A stretch of 33,548 nt of DNA from Candidatus Hydrogenedentota bacterium (GTDB taxonomy: Bacteria; Hydrogenedentota; Hydrogenedentia; Hydrogenedentales; SLHB01): NCBI GenBank assembly GCA_016215105.1, contig JACRLJ010000153.1:1340-34887 (forward strand). The letters run 5' to 3'. Each line of letters opens with the position of its first letter. The first letter of the stretch is position 1. Positions 8,091-16,359 of the stretch are shown piece after piece. The translations under genes were made by a program, and so were the position numbers. The notes beneath the pieces are model-generated. The model was given only the letters and a program-made list of their open reading frames with translations. It did not search any database and had not been told where the DNA came from.

Positions 8091-9302
8091 CTAAAAGCGA
8101 TCGAACCGCCAGACGTAAGGATTGCGTTTAGGGAAGAGCGCGGTGAGCAATTGGCGGGCTTCGTGGCGTATCAAGCGGCGCCGCGCCGCGATGACATCGT
8201 CCAGGTGAAGATATCCCGTCAGCAGTTGGATGAGTTCCGTCAGGCTGACACTGAGTTTGTTCTCGCCGGGCGCTGAGGCGACATCAATGGCGCCTCGGTT
8301 TGCGCGCACGCGGAAGTTGGCGTGGTTGACGACCAACGCGAATTCGGTTCGCAGTTCGCGCGCGGCGCTTCGCGCGAGTAGGCTCTCCCATTCGGGGATC
8401 ATGTGCTCAAGCGTTTCGCCAATGTCGATAGGGGCCATCATTCCGCCAGCGTCGCGCTCGACTCGCATTTCGTGCGTGGATTTGATCTGGAGCAGGAAAC
8501 GCGCAAAGGGGTGGCCGGGTGGCGCGTAGAATCGCATCTTCCCGAGGTTATGCTCGACGGCGTACGCGGCGCAGGCGCTCAATACCGCGGGGTAGGTGGA
8601 GGGGTCGGTCACTCCCACTTCCGCGACGCTCAGACCGTCGTTCTCCGGATGGGCATGAAAGTACGCGCAAACCTTGCCCTGTTCCGTGGTGAGAGTCTGA
8701 ATGGCCTTGTAGGATTGTTCCCAGCGGTTGGTGATGTGCGCGCCGGTCCGCAGGAGCGAACACGCGACATCGGCGTCGTTGGCATGATGGATTCGTTGCA
8801 GCGCCGCGATATCTCCCGGCTTGGCGGTTCGCAGGCGGTACCCGCACTTGAGCCGCATTCCTTCGGCGACATCGACCGCGATGACGTATTCCGCGAGGGT
8901 CACGGCAAATCCGAATTTGTGGTAGAAGTTGGGGATACCAAAAAGCATTGCGACGTCGTAGCGATGACTGCGCAAGTAGCCAAGCGTGTCATTCATCAGC
9001 GCGCGTGCGATGCCCTTGCTTCGGAATCGGGGCGCGGTAGTGACCCATCCGAAGCCCCCCATTTTGAGACGGGCTTCGCCGATGCGAATGGTTTCCGTGT
9101 TTAGGCGGAGCGCGCCGGCAATTTCACCCCTATGCGCGGCGATGCGCGTGTGCTCGCGTAGGAATCCCGGATAGCCCGCTCCGCAGGTTTCGAGCCAGTG
9201 CATGCCGGCGAAGAAATCCTGGTAATGCACTTTCGCCATCAAATCGTTCGCGAGACGCAACTCCGCATCCGACTCAACCGCGCGATAGACGACCTGCTCC
9301 AT
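8091..9302 (-). CDS. Eis-like GNAT acetyltransferase
   Basis: 403 residues, an N-acetyltransferase of the Eis type: an N-terminal GNAT domain, a second GNAT-like fold and a C-terminal SCP2-like region. The acetyl-CoA loop is visible near 90-100 (APRFRSKGIARAL), where the R/K-x-x-G-I-A pattern binds pyrophosphate. Tyr128 in NFYHKFGF aligns with the general-acid Tyr of mycobacterial Eis. The protein ends ...WRFDRF; in Eis the carboxylate of a terminal Phe acts as catalytic base, so a Phe end is meaningful. The start has GGAG eight bases upstream, and a TACAAT box lies near 9341-9346. The natural acceptor is unknown. Single gene; the stop abuts a 118-bp repeat. Confidence 0.85.
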   Translation of the reverse strand: MEQVVYRAVESDAELRLANDLMAKVHYQDFFAGMHWLETCGAGYPGFLREHTRIAAHRGEIAGALRLNTETIRIGEARLKMGGFGWVTTAPRFRSKGIARALMNDTLGYLRSHRYDVAMLFGIPNFYHKFGFAVTLAEYVIAVDVAEGMRLKCGYRLRTAKPGDIAALQRIHHANDADVACSLLRTGAHITNRWEQSYKAIQTLTTEQGKVCAYFHAHPENDGLSVAEVGVTDPSTYPAVLSACAAYAVEHNLGKMRFYAPPGHPFARFLLQIKSTHEMRVERDAGGMMAPIDIGETLEHMIPEWESLLARSAARELRTEFALVVNHANFRVRANRGAIDVASAPGENKLSVSLTELIQLLTGYLHLDDVIAARRRLIRHEARQLLTALFPKRNPYVWRFDRF

Positions 9303-9420
9303 TCTGCGTTCTCCGCTTCAGATCTACGTGACCCGCTTGAATTGTACCACAGGCCTGACCGAGGAAGGATTAGCGTAGAGAATCATACTGACGGAGCCTT
9401 GTGATCGGTGGCGATTGCCG

Positions 9421-9591
9421 CGAGAAGCAGGGACAGACTCGCTTTTCAAACTGCTGAAAAGCGAGTCAGTGCCCAATCTTCGCTTGAGCTTTGTGTTTGT
9501 TGCGCGACGGCCGCGAAAAGCAGGGACAGACACGCTTTTCAAACCGCCGAAAAGCGAGTCAGTCCCTGGTTTTCGCTTGAGCTTCGTGTTC
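9421..9591. repeat. Two 93-bp-spaced direct repeats, each with a long hairpin
   Basis: Two ~78-base units start at 9421 and 9514. Each has the order AAGCAGGGACAGA, hairpin, CGCTTGAGCTT. In unit 2 the arms AGGGACAGACACGCTTTTC (9522-9540) and GAAAAGCGAGTCAGTCCCT (9549-9567) pair over 19 bases with two mismatches around an 8-base loop. Unit 1 has arms 9429-9447 and about 9456-9474. The gap 9303-9618 holds only this and the control region of the Eis-like gene. The hairpins could stop transcription of neither or both strands; no clear T-tract. Confidence 0.8.
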
Positions 9592-9618
9592 GATTCGTAA
9601 TTACGGGGTCTGAGTTTG

Positions 9619-10950
9619 CTACTCGTGGCGGAGGGCTTCGACGGGGTCCATATCGGCGGCGCGCAGGGCGGGGTAGATGCCGAAGATTACGCCGACCAGG
9701 CCTGAGATCGAGAAGGCGATGAGCGGCGACCAGAACGTAACAATCGTTTTCATTTCGGCGAAATAGGTAATGAAGAAAGGAATGGCCAGCCCAAGTCCTA
9801 CGCCGATCACGCCGCCGACTCCGGACAAGAGCACGGTCTCGATCAGGAATTGCAGCACGATATCGCGGCGTTTCGCGCCCAAAGCGCGGCGAATACCGAT
9901 CTCCCGCGTGCGTTCCGTCACGCTGGCCAGCATGATGTTCATGATTCCAATTCCGCCGACAATGAGCGAAATCGCGGCGATTGCGCCGAGCACCACGCTG
10001 AAAATGCGCTTGGTGCGTTCGGCTTGGCGTAACAATTCCAGCGGGACCACGAGCTCGTAGTCCTTCTTCTTATGGTTGCGCTTCAGCAATTCCGAGATGA
10101 TCAAGGAGGACTCGACCACGTGTTCCGGGCTGTCTACTTTCACCGTGGCCTCGTGCAACTCGACCCGTTCGGCGGCGCGGCTTCCTGAGCTGCTCTTGAT
10201 TAATATCTCGCCAAAGCGGCGCCGGGCGGCAGTCAAGGGGATGAACATTCGATCCGTCGCCGGCGAGGAGTCAGCGGGGCTTGCTTGAGGGGTTTGACCA
10301 GATCCCTTGTCTCCCCCGCCGTTGCCATTGGATGTCCCGGCAACGGCGCGATGGGACTTCAGTTCCATTACGCCGATGACTTTGTAGTAGTCCGAGCCAA
10401 CACGAACTGTCTTTCCCATGGGCTCGTCGATTGGGAAGAGTTGGCGCGCCATGTCGTGGCCGAGCACACAGACGTTGCTGACTGCCTGCATCTCCAATTC
10501 CGAAATAAAACGTCCGCGCTCGACCCGATGATTGTTGATTATGGGATACCAGGGCACGGTTCCGACGATTTCACAATCGACGCGCTGCTTAGCGTTCCAG
10601 ACATCCGTCCGGATCACACGGCCGGGAACCATCACGGTCACGTTGGGAATGGTCGCGCGAATACGGCTGATGTCCGCGTACGTCAATCCGTACTCGACCA
10701 TGTAGGTCGTGGTGCTTGAGGTCTTCTTCTCGTCAGGGGGTTTGACGCTGCGGATGATGATGTTGTTGCTGCCGAGGCTGCGGATTTGTTCCTGGGCCTC
10801 GTAGCTGGCGCCTTCGCCAATGGCCAACATGGCGATCACGGAACAGACGCCAAACACGATGCCCAGGACAGTGAGCAACGAGCGCAAGCGGTGCAGCCAC
10901 AGACTCTTGAGGCCCAGGCGGATCGTCCGCCAGAGGCGTGTAACGCCCAT
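9619..10950 (-). CDS. MacB-like ABC transporter permease (FtsX family)
   Basis: About 443 residues from the ATG at 10950; an upstream in-frame TTG at 11004 would overlap the ATPase gene by 26 bases and adds an unlikely Pro-rich leader. An N-terminal membrane helix (LLTVLGIVFGVCSVIAML) is followed by a large MacB-type periplasmic domain containing a Gly/Ser/Pro-rich insert (GTSNGNGGGDKGSG). Three C-terminal helices follow (AISLIVGGIGIMNIMLASV onward, with TREIGIRRALGAKRRDI between helices). MacB proteins use ATP to drive periplasmic substrates out through a TolC channel rather than move them across the inner membrane. It is the last gene of the efflux operon. Unlike E. coli MacB, the ATPase is a separate protein. 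Confidence 0.88.
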   Translation of the reverse strand: MGVTRLWRTIRLGLKSLWLHRLRSLLTVLGIVFGVCSVIAMLAIGEGASYEAQEQIRSLGSNNIIIRSVKPPDEKKTSSTTTYMVEYGLTYADISRIRATIPNVTVMVPGRVIRTDVWNAKQRVDCEIVGTVPWYPIINNHRVERGRFISELEMQAVSNVCVLGHDMARQLFPIDEPMGKTVRVGSDYYKVIGVMELKSHRAVAGTSNGNGGGDKGSGQTPQASPADSSPATDRMFIPLTAARRRFGEILIKSSSGSRAAERVELHEATVKVDSPEHVVESSLIISELLKRNHKKKDYELVVPLELLRQAERTKRIFSVVLGAIAAISLIVGGIGIMNIMLASVTERTREIGIRRALGAKRRDIVLQFLIETVLLSGVGGVIGVGLGLAIPFFITYFAEMKTIVTFWSPLIAFSISGLVGVIFGIYPALRAADMDPVEALRHE

Positions 10951-10978
10951 GGCATTGCCCGGTGGCCTCGGAGGGCGG

Positions 10979-11671
10979 CTAGTGGCGTTTGTGATCGTGC
11001 TCAAGCTGACCGTCCCGAAGTCGAATGACTCGCTTCGCCCGTTCCGACACCTCGTCTGAATGCGTCACCATAATCAACGTCTTGCCCTGTTGATGAAGCT
11101 CATCGAACACCGCCAGGATGTCGTTTCCGGAGCTCGAATCCAGGTTTCCCGTCGGCTCGTCCGCGAAGATGATAAGCGGATCGTTGACCAGGGCCCGGGC
11201 TATGGCCACGCGTTGCTGCTGACCACCGGAAAGCTCGAACGGTTTGTGATCCAACCGGTCTTTCAGTCCGACGCGCTCGGCGATTTGTGTCGCCAGCATG
11301 CGGCTGTAGCTTTCCGGAACCCCTTGGTAATACAACGGCACTTCAATGTTCTCGACCACGGACAGTTGCTGGATAAGGTTGTATGACTGGAAGATGAAGC
11401 CAAGCCGTGTCCCGCGTATGGCCGAAAGACTGTCATCGTCTAATTGTGATACGTCATCATCTCCCAAGATGTATTGTCCGGAAGTCGGTCGGTCGAGGCA
11501 TCCCAGGAGATTCAGGAGTGTGGACTTTCCGCAGCCGGACGGCCCCATGATCATCACATAGTCGCCTTCCGTAACTTCCAGGGATAGGCCGCGCAGCGCC
11601 TCGACGGTGACTGGGCCCATTTGATAGGACTTGCGCAGATCCTGCAGACGTACGATGCAACGATTCGTCAT
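10979..11671 (-). CDS. ABC transporter ATP-binding protein (MacB/LolD-like)
   Basis: 230 residues, a single ABC cassette. Walker A is GPSGCGKS (43-50), the signature LSGGQQQR starts at ~147, and Walker B with FADEPTGNLD places the key Asp/Glu at ~171-172. The switch His is in MVTHSD. The TGNLD form is typical of the MacB/LolD/FtsE group, which partners FtsX-type permeases. Its ATG overlaps the adaptor stop by 4 bases (ATGA), which implies translational coupling. It should power the MacB-like permease encoded next. Confidence 0.92.
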   Translation of the reverse strand: MTNRCIVRLQDLRKSYQMGPVTVEALRGLSLEVTEGDYVMIMGPSGCGKSTLLNLLGCLDRPTSGQYILGDDDVSQLDDDSLSAIRGTRLGFIFQSYNLIQQLSVVENIEVPLYYQGVPESYSRMLATQIAERVGLKDRLDHKPFELSGGQQQRVAIARALVNDPLIIFADEPTGNLDSSSGNDILAVFDELHQQGKTLIMVTHSDEVSERAKRVIRLRDGQLEHDHKRH

Positions 11672-13440
11672 TTCGGAGTCTCACCCGGTGACGGCGCCTC
11701 GCTGTTCGGGGGCCTGCTATCGGGGCGGGGTTGTTCCGGCTCGTCCTTCTTATTCTTTTCTGATTCCGGCGTTCCTTGGTCCTCTCCTCCGTCTTCTTGC
11801 GCGGTGGGACTAAGGAGCAGTACGGATTCCCCTTCCTTCAGTCCGGACTTGATCTCGATAGACTCATCGGTAAACTCGCCCACCGTAACCACCCGCTGTT
11901 CGGGGGACCCTAGCCCTTTCGCCACGTAGCAGACGTGTTCGCCGTCGCTTTCACTCACGGCCTGCACCGGCACGTAAATTACGTCCGATAGTTCATTCAC
12001 GAGGATCAGCGCCTGGGCGCTCATACCCGGACGCAGCCAATCGTTGGAGCCGTCAATGGCGATGTTTACGGTGTACAGCTTCAGATCGGGGTTCATCCAG
12101 CGCTGCTGAGAATCCGGAAGTACAGCGACTTTCATCACCTCGCCTGTAAGGACTTTATCCTGAAATGCGTCGAGGGTAATGGTCGCCTTGAGTCCTTTCT
12201 TGACCTGCTTGATAGCGGATTCGTGGACCTTAACGCTGACCGACATTTTGGTCATATCGGGTATGGTGATGATGGGCTGACGCTGGCGCACCATCGCGCC
12301 TTCCTTGATTTGATCGTCCCCGTAGAAATTGCGTTCGTTCCCGCCGTAAACGACCAACCCGGCCCGGTCGGCTTTGATAACACAGCGGTCGATTTGTTCC
12401 TGCAATTCCTTCGTCTGTTGCTCTTCCAATTGATATCTCGCTTCGGAAGCTTTCAGGGTCGCCTCCGCCTGAGACAGATGGGAAATGGATTGCTTCTTGG
12501 TGCGTATCAGCTTTCGGATCGATTCCTCATAGTCCGAGAGGAGTTTTTCGGCCATTTTCGGGAACTCATACTCGGCGTACAGTTGCTTCGCGGTGTTGGT
12601 GGAATCTTGCGCGACCGTGGCGCGCTTTACCTTCATTTGGTCCTGCTGCAACTCGGTGTTGGTCGCAAATTCTTTCGAGGCGAGTTCCTTCGTCCATTTG
12701 AGGGCGTCCTCCGCGACCAGCAGGTCCTGAGACGCCAGTTGGTTTTCGGACTCGAGCTTGTTTTTCATTTGCTTGGCGTCGCCCTGCAACTTGGGGTTTT
12801 GAGCCAGGGCGCTGAAATCGATGGCCGCCCGTTTCGATTGGACGTCAGCGCTTTCTTCCTTCTCTCCGGTTGGATCAAGCGCGAGTGAATCAAGTATTTC
12901 GCGGCCCAACTCGGCGCCGAGATACTTCTCGAAGTCGATGCGCTTGAACTTTACGTCGAGGGCGGCAGCGGTTATATCGCTTTCGTTTTGCTTCTGCGTA
13001 ATCTCGAACTGCTCCTGGGCCTGCGCGCGCGACGCTACGGCGCCTTGAAACTCGATTTGCTGTTGGGTCATGCGCTGCAGCAAGTCCGCGGAGTCGAGTT
13101 CGACCAGGACTTTGCCGTTCTTCACATCGTCCTCGGTAACTTGGTAGCCTTCCTCGACGATGCTCAGGATTTTGGTTTGGCCCTTGACGTCGGACTTCAC
13201 TTCCTGAAACTCGCGGGCCTCCATCTGGCCGCCTTCGAGCACCGTAATCTTCAAGGGGCCGCGTTTGACGGCAAATACCGCGCCATTGCTTTGCGGCCCC
13301 GCGCCGCGTCCAAACACCAAGTATCCGATTATTAGCACGGCTACGGGAATCGCCAGCTTCCATGTCCATGGTTTGTTCATGAAAAAGCGCGATAGCGATT
13401 TACCTTTAGGTCCGGTACCCGCTTCAGGAGCGCTTGTCAT
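11668..13440 (-). CDS. Periplasmic efflux adaptor (HlyD/MacA-like), long coiled coil
   Basis: About 590 residues from the ATG at 13440, chosen for GGAGG nine bases upstream; it lies inside the end of the channel gene (17-base overlap). One inner-membrane anchor (LAIPVAVLIIGYLVFG) is followed by a short lipoyl/barrel strand (VKRGPLKITVLEGG). A very long helical hairpin follows (about 90-360, rich in Gln/Glu/Lys), then the return lipoyl half (IDRCVIKADRAGLVVYGG), the beta-barrel and the membrane-proximal domain. The Pro/Glu/Ser-rich tail is disordered. Typical MacA is near 370 residues, so this adaptor is much longer, mainly in the hairpin. It should bridge the MacB-like permease to the TolC-like channel. 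Confidence 0.88.
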   Translation of the reverse strand: MTSAPEAGTGPKGKSLSRFFMNKPWTWKLAIPVAVLIIGYLVFGRGAGPQSNGAVFAVKRGPLKITVLEGGQMEAREFQEVKSDVKGQTKILSIVEEGYQVTEDDVKNGKVLVELDSADLLQRMTQQQIEFQGAVASRAQAQEQFEITQKQNESDITAAALDVKFKRIDFEKYLGAELGREILDSLALDPTGEKEESADVQSKRAAIDFSALAQNPKLQGDAKQMKNKLESENQLASQDLLVAEDALKWTKELASKEFATNTELQQDQMKVKRATVAQDSTNTAKQLYAEYEFPKMAEKLLSDYEESIRKLIRTKKQSISHLSQAEATLKASEARYQLEEQQTKELQEQIDRCVIKADRAGLVVYGGNERNFYGDDQIKEGAMVRQRQPIITIPDMTKMSVSVKVHESAIKQVKKGLKATITLDAFQDKVLTGEVMKVAVLPDSQQRWMNPDLKLYTVNIAIDGSNDWLRPGMSAQALILVNELSDVIYVPVQAVSESDGEHVCYVAKGLGSPEQRVVTVGEFTDESIEIKSGLKEGESVLLLSPTAQEDGGEDQGTPESEKNKKDEPEQPRPDSRPPNSEAPSPGETPK

Positions 13441-15247
13441 CCGTAACTTCCTCCCACTGCCCATTGTCCTTGATGTATAAGATACCCATACTGCTCCAAA
13501 AGCGGAGCCGGGCTATGGTGTGATCGACCACGGCGGCTGTCAGGGCGTTGCGCGAACTGATAAGCGCGTTCTGCGCATCGATCTGATCCAGCGCTGTAGC
13601 GCGGCCTGCTTGACTCAATAGATCCTGTTCTTCAACTCGTCCTTGGTTGAGTTTCACGCCCAATTGACGGATTTCGAAGCTTCGCTGGGCTTGCTCGAGG
13701 TCGCGGTAGGCGGCGCGGACCTGGAGTTTCGTGTTGTCCTCGGACAGGCTCAACGCCCGGGTTGCGCGATCGAGCGCAATGAGCGCCGCCCGGTAGGTGT
13801 TGCGTTCCTGTTTGCGATCAAGGCCCAGATCAGCGTCCAGTCCGACTCCCCATTGCGAGCGCTCGAAATCGAGATTGGATAAATTGTCGGCGCCGCTACT
13901 TGTCACCTGACCGTTAACCAGAACGTCCAACTGCGGCTTCAGTCCATTTGCGGCGACTGTGACTTTCCTGTCGGCATCGTCTTTCTGGTCCCTTGATGTG
14001 TACAGGTCCAGGCGGGCCTTCAGCGCTACCTGGATCGCGTCTTCGCTCGTCACCGCGGGCACGGCCAGCTCTTTCAGCATCAGTTCGTCCAGTTCCGAAC
14101 TGGCGAGCGCTACCTGCGCATCCGTGGAGAGCCCGAGTTGGATCTTGAACTGATCGAGGGCTTCCTTGTAGACGCGGATCGAGTTGTTCCAGGCATCCTT
14201 TGCGTCGAGCTCCGCCTGTTCCGTGCGTCCCAATTCGGACTTCTTCAGGCGGCCTGCCTGGGACAAGGCGCGCTGGCGCTCGACGGCCCGCTCCTGGGCC
14301 TTGTAACCAGCCCAATTATTACGCACGGCATCGTGGTTTTGTAGCACGCGGTAGAACGCGGAAGCGATGTTGACGGTGAATTCCTGGCGATAGCGCGCAA
14401 ACGCGCGCAATTGGTAGAGACAGTCCCGTTCCGACTGGGTAAGGGTTTCCTTGACCACTTTGCTGCCGGCGCCGCGCAGCAAGGGTTGGCGGATACTCGA
14501 TACGAGGGCAGAGGTGGCGCTCACTCGCGGATCTCCCGTGAGAAATCGAAGGAAATTGGAGGTCAGGTCGACGGCGATCTGAGCGCCGCCGGAAAGAAGG
14601 ACGCCTACGCCGATTCCGGTTTGACCGGAGAGGCTTCGATCATCCACCACATGCGCTTGGGGTTGATCGAGGCCGGTCAGTCGTGAGGCGCTGGTGATGA
14701 GCTGGGCATAGCTGCTGAGGAGGTCGCCGGGCGTGCCCACCAGAGTCCCAATTCCTTGGGCAAGTTCAGGAGAGCGGTTGAAAATGGCCGCGGCGTCGGA
14801 GAACTGGGTGAGGTCGCGAGTGGTTCGTCTATAGGTTCCGCTGGCGGTTCCGGAAAAGATGGGCGCAAATTGATGGCGCGCGAGACTCAGGTTTAGCGCA
14901 CTGAGATAGACCGCCTCCTTTTGTGACTGGTATTCCCGGCTGTTCTTTACCGCGATAGACAGGGCCTGTTCGAGCGTGAGCACAGTCGAACCGATCTCGC
15001 GTTTCCCCTCGTCCCCCATGAACTCGTCGGCCTTATCCAATGCCGGGAGTCCCGCGAGATCTGGCGCTCCCTGAGTTTCGATCGAGAATTCCGGAGTCAT
15101 GCCGGGCACGTTTGGCGTCTTTTGGCGGATGATGCCATACGCCTCGCGGTCCGCAGACTGGCGATAATGCGCAGTGGAGCATCCCCAGAACGCCATCAGC
15201 GCGGAGAGCAGAATAGAAATATCTCGAACACAGGTACAGGTACGCAT
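13424..15247 (-). CDS. TolC-like outer-membrane efflux lipoprotein
   Basis: About 607 residues from the ATG at 15247; the longer frame to 15382 adds a stretch without signal features. The N-terminus MRTCTCVRDISILLSALM followed by AFWGC looks like a lipoprotein signal with the modified Cys near residue 23, although the lipobox is not canonical. Two outer-membrane-efflux (TolC) repeats follow, with long amphipathic helices (LSLARHQFAPIFSGTASGTY; SLSEDNTKLQVRAAYRDLEQ). These form the outer-membrane barrel and periplasmic tunnel. It is the first gene of the four-gene tripartite efflux operon, 170 bases downstream of ribF. Substrate unknown; peptides, lipids or macrolide-like compounds are all possible. 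Confidence 0.88.
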   Translation of the reverse strand: MRTCTCVRDISILLSALMAFWGCSTAHYRQSADREAYGIIRQKTPNVPGMTPEFSIETQGAPDLAGLPALDKADEFMGDEGKREIGSTVLTLEQALSIAVKNSREYQSQKEAVYLSALNLSLARHQFAPIFSGTASGTYRRTTRDLTQFSDAAAIFNRSPELAQGIGTLVGTPGDLLSSYAQLITSASRLTGLDQPQAHVVDDRSLSGQTGIGVGVLLSGGAQIAVDLTSNFLRFLTGDPRVSATSALVSSIRQPLLRGAGSKVVKETLTQSERDCLYQLRAFARYRQEFTVNIASAFYRVLQNHDAVRNNWAGYKAQERAVERQRALSQAGRLKKSELGRTEQAELDAKDAWNNSIRVYKEALDQFKIQLGLSTDAQVALASSELDELMLKELAVPAVTSEDAIQVALKARLDLYTSRDQKDDADRKVTVAANGLKPQLDVLVNGQVTSSGADNLSNLDFERSQWGVGLDADLGLDRKQERNTYRAALIALDRATRALSLSEDNTKLQVRAAYRDLEQAQRSFEIRQLGVKLNQGRVEEQDLLSQAGRATALDQIDAQNALISSRNALTAAVVDHTIARLRFWSSMGILYIKDNGQWEEVTDDKRS

Positions 15248-15417
15248 GAATGCGGGTGGTATATCCCCGAGAACAAGAACGACGCGCAGGCCGGTCGTCC
15301 CGTTCAGATCATGACCAAACGTATTGTGGAGTGAAGCGATTTTCCGCCGTTTGTCGCGCCAAAGAGGTATCGCAGCGAGCAAAACCGGTCGGCAAGTCCC
15401 AATCCAATATTCTGTGA

Positions 15418-16359
15418 CTAGCTTTCCGATTGATTGGTTTCAAGGACGCATTCGCGCACAGACTCCACGTCGGCCCGAATTTGGGTTTGAAGCGCTTCTA
15501 CGGAGGGAAATTTCCGCTCGGATCGGAGACGTTTGTGGAAGACCAAGTCGATGGTTTGGCCGACCAAGTCGCCGTGAAAGTCCAGGACGAACGCCTCGAC
15601 GGTGGGATCTTCATTACGAATGGTGGGCGCGACGCCAATATTCACGGCAGCCGCGCGCGCGACGCCGCCGAAAATGGCCTCTGCCGCGTAGACTCCTTGG
15701 GCAGGAATGGCAGTGTGATGCGGCCGAATGTTCGCGGTGGGGAATCCCAATTTGGCGCCCATGCCACGCCCGGTCACCACGGTGCCCGAAACCGAATACT
15801 TGCGGCCCAAAAAGGCCTCGGTTCTTTCGAGGTCTCCGGCTAAGACTTGCTCACGAATGAGCGTGCTGCTCACGCGCTCGCCCTCGACGATAACCGGCGG
15901 GGCCTGCTCCACCGTGAAGCCAAATTCAGGGGCGACTTCGTTGAGGTAGCTGAAGTCACCGAGGGCGTCCCGTCCAAAACAGAAGTCGTGACCGACGACG
16001 AGATGACGGGCTTGGCACCGATCTCGGACGATTCGAGTGACGAACTCCCGGCGATCGAGCGCCGCGGATTCGGCGTTGAATGGCAAGAAAAAGACGATGT
16101 CGAGCCCGAGACGCTCAAACAGCTTGAGCTTGGTTTCATCGCTGGTGAGAAGGTTTGGCGCGTGCGCCGGCGAGAAGAATTCGCGCGGGTGAGGCCGCAT
16201 GGTCAAGACCGCCGCGGAACCATTGGCGGATCGGGCACGTTTGACCACCGTGTTGATGATGCATTGGTGCCCCAGGTGGACACCATCAAAACTGCCGATA
16301 GTCAGTACTACGTGAGGATGCCCACCATTGAACGAATGAACATTCTCGACGACGATCAT
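15418..16359 (-). CDS. ribF: Bifunctional riboflavin kinase / FMN adenylyltransferase
   Basis: 313 residues. Converts riboflavin to FMN and then FAD in the cytoplasm. The N-terminal nucleotidyltransferase has GSFDGVHLGHQ (~22-32), the HxGH-type ATP site, and later VVGHDFCFGRDALGD. The C-terminal flavokinase has GRGMGAKLGFPTANI with the conserved PTAN metal/ATP motif, and closes with FHKRLRSERKFPSVEAL. Length is normal for the family. The ATG overlaps the truB stop by 4 bases. It is the last gene of the rimP-ribF operon. Confidence 0.96.
   Translation of the reverse strand: MIVVENVHSFNGGHPHVVLTIGSFDGVHLGHQCIINTVVKRARSANGSAAVLTMRPHPREFFSPAHAPNLLTSDETKLKLFERLGLDIVFFLPFNAESAALDRREFVTRIVRDRCQARHLVVGHDFCFGRDALGDFSYLNEVAPEFGFTVEQAPPVIVEGERVSSTLIREQVLAGDLERTEAFLGRKYSVSGTVVTGRGMGAKLGFPTANIRPHHTAIPAQGVYAAEAIFGGVARAAAVNIGVAPTIRNEDPTVEAFVLDFHGDLVGQTIDLVFHKRLRSERKFPSVEALQTQIRADVESVRECVLETNQSES

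Noticed and set aside
8061-8276. A 71-residue plus-strand frame from copy B into the Eis-like gene
   Set aside because: It is antisense to the acetyltransferase C-terminus and starts inside the repeat; no ribosome site.
9421-9591. CRISPR-like repeat pair
   Set aside because: Only two units, a 93-bp spacing, similarity continuing through the would-be spacer, and no cas genes.
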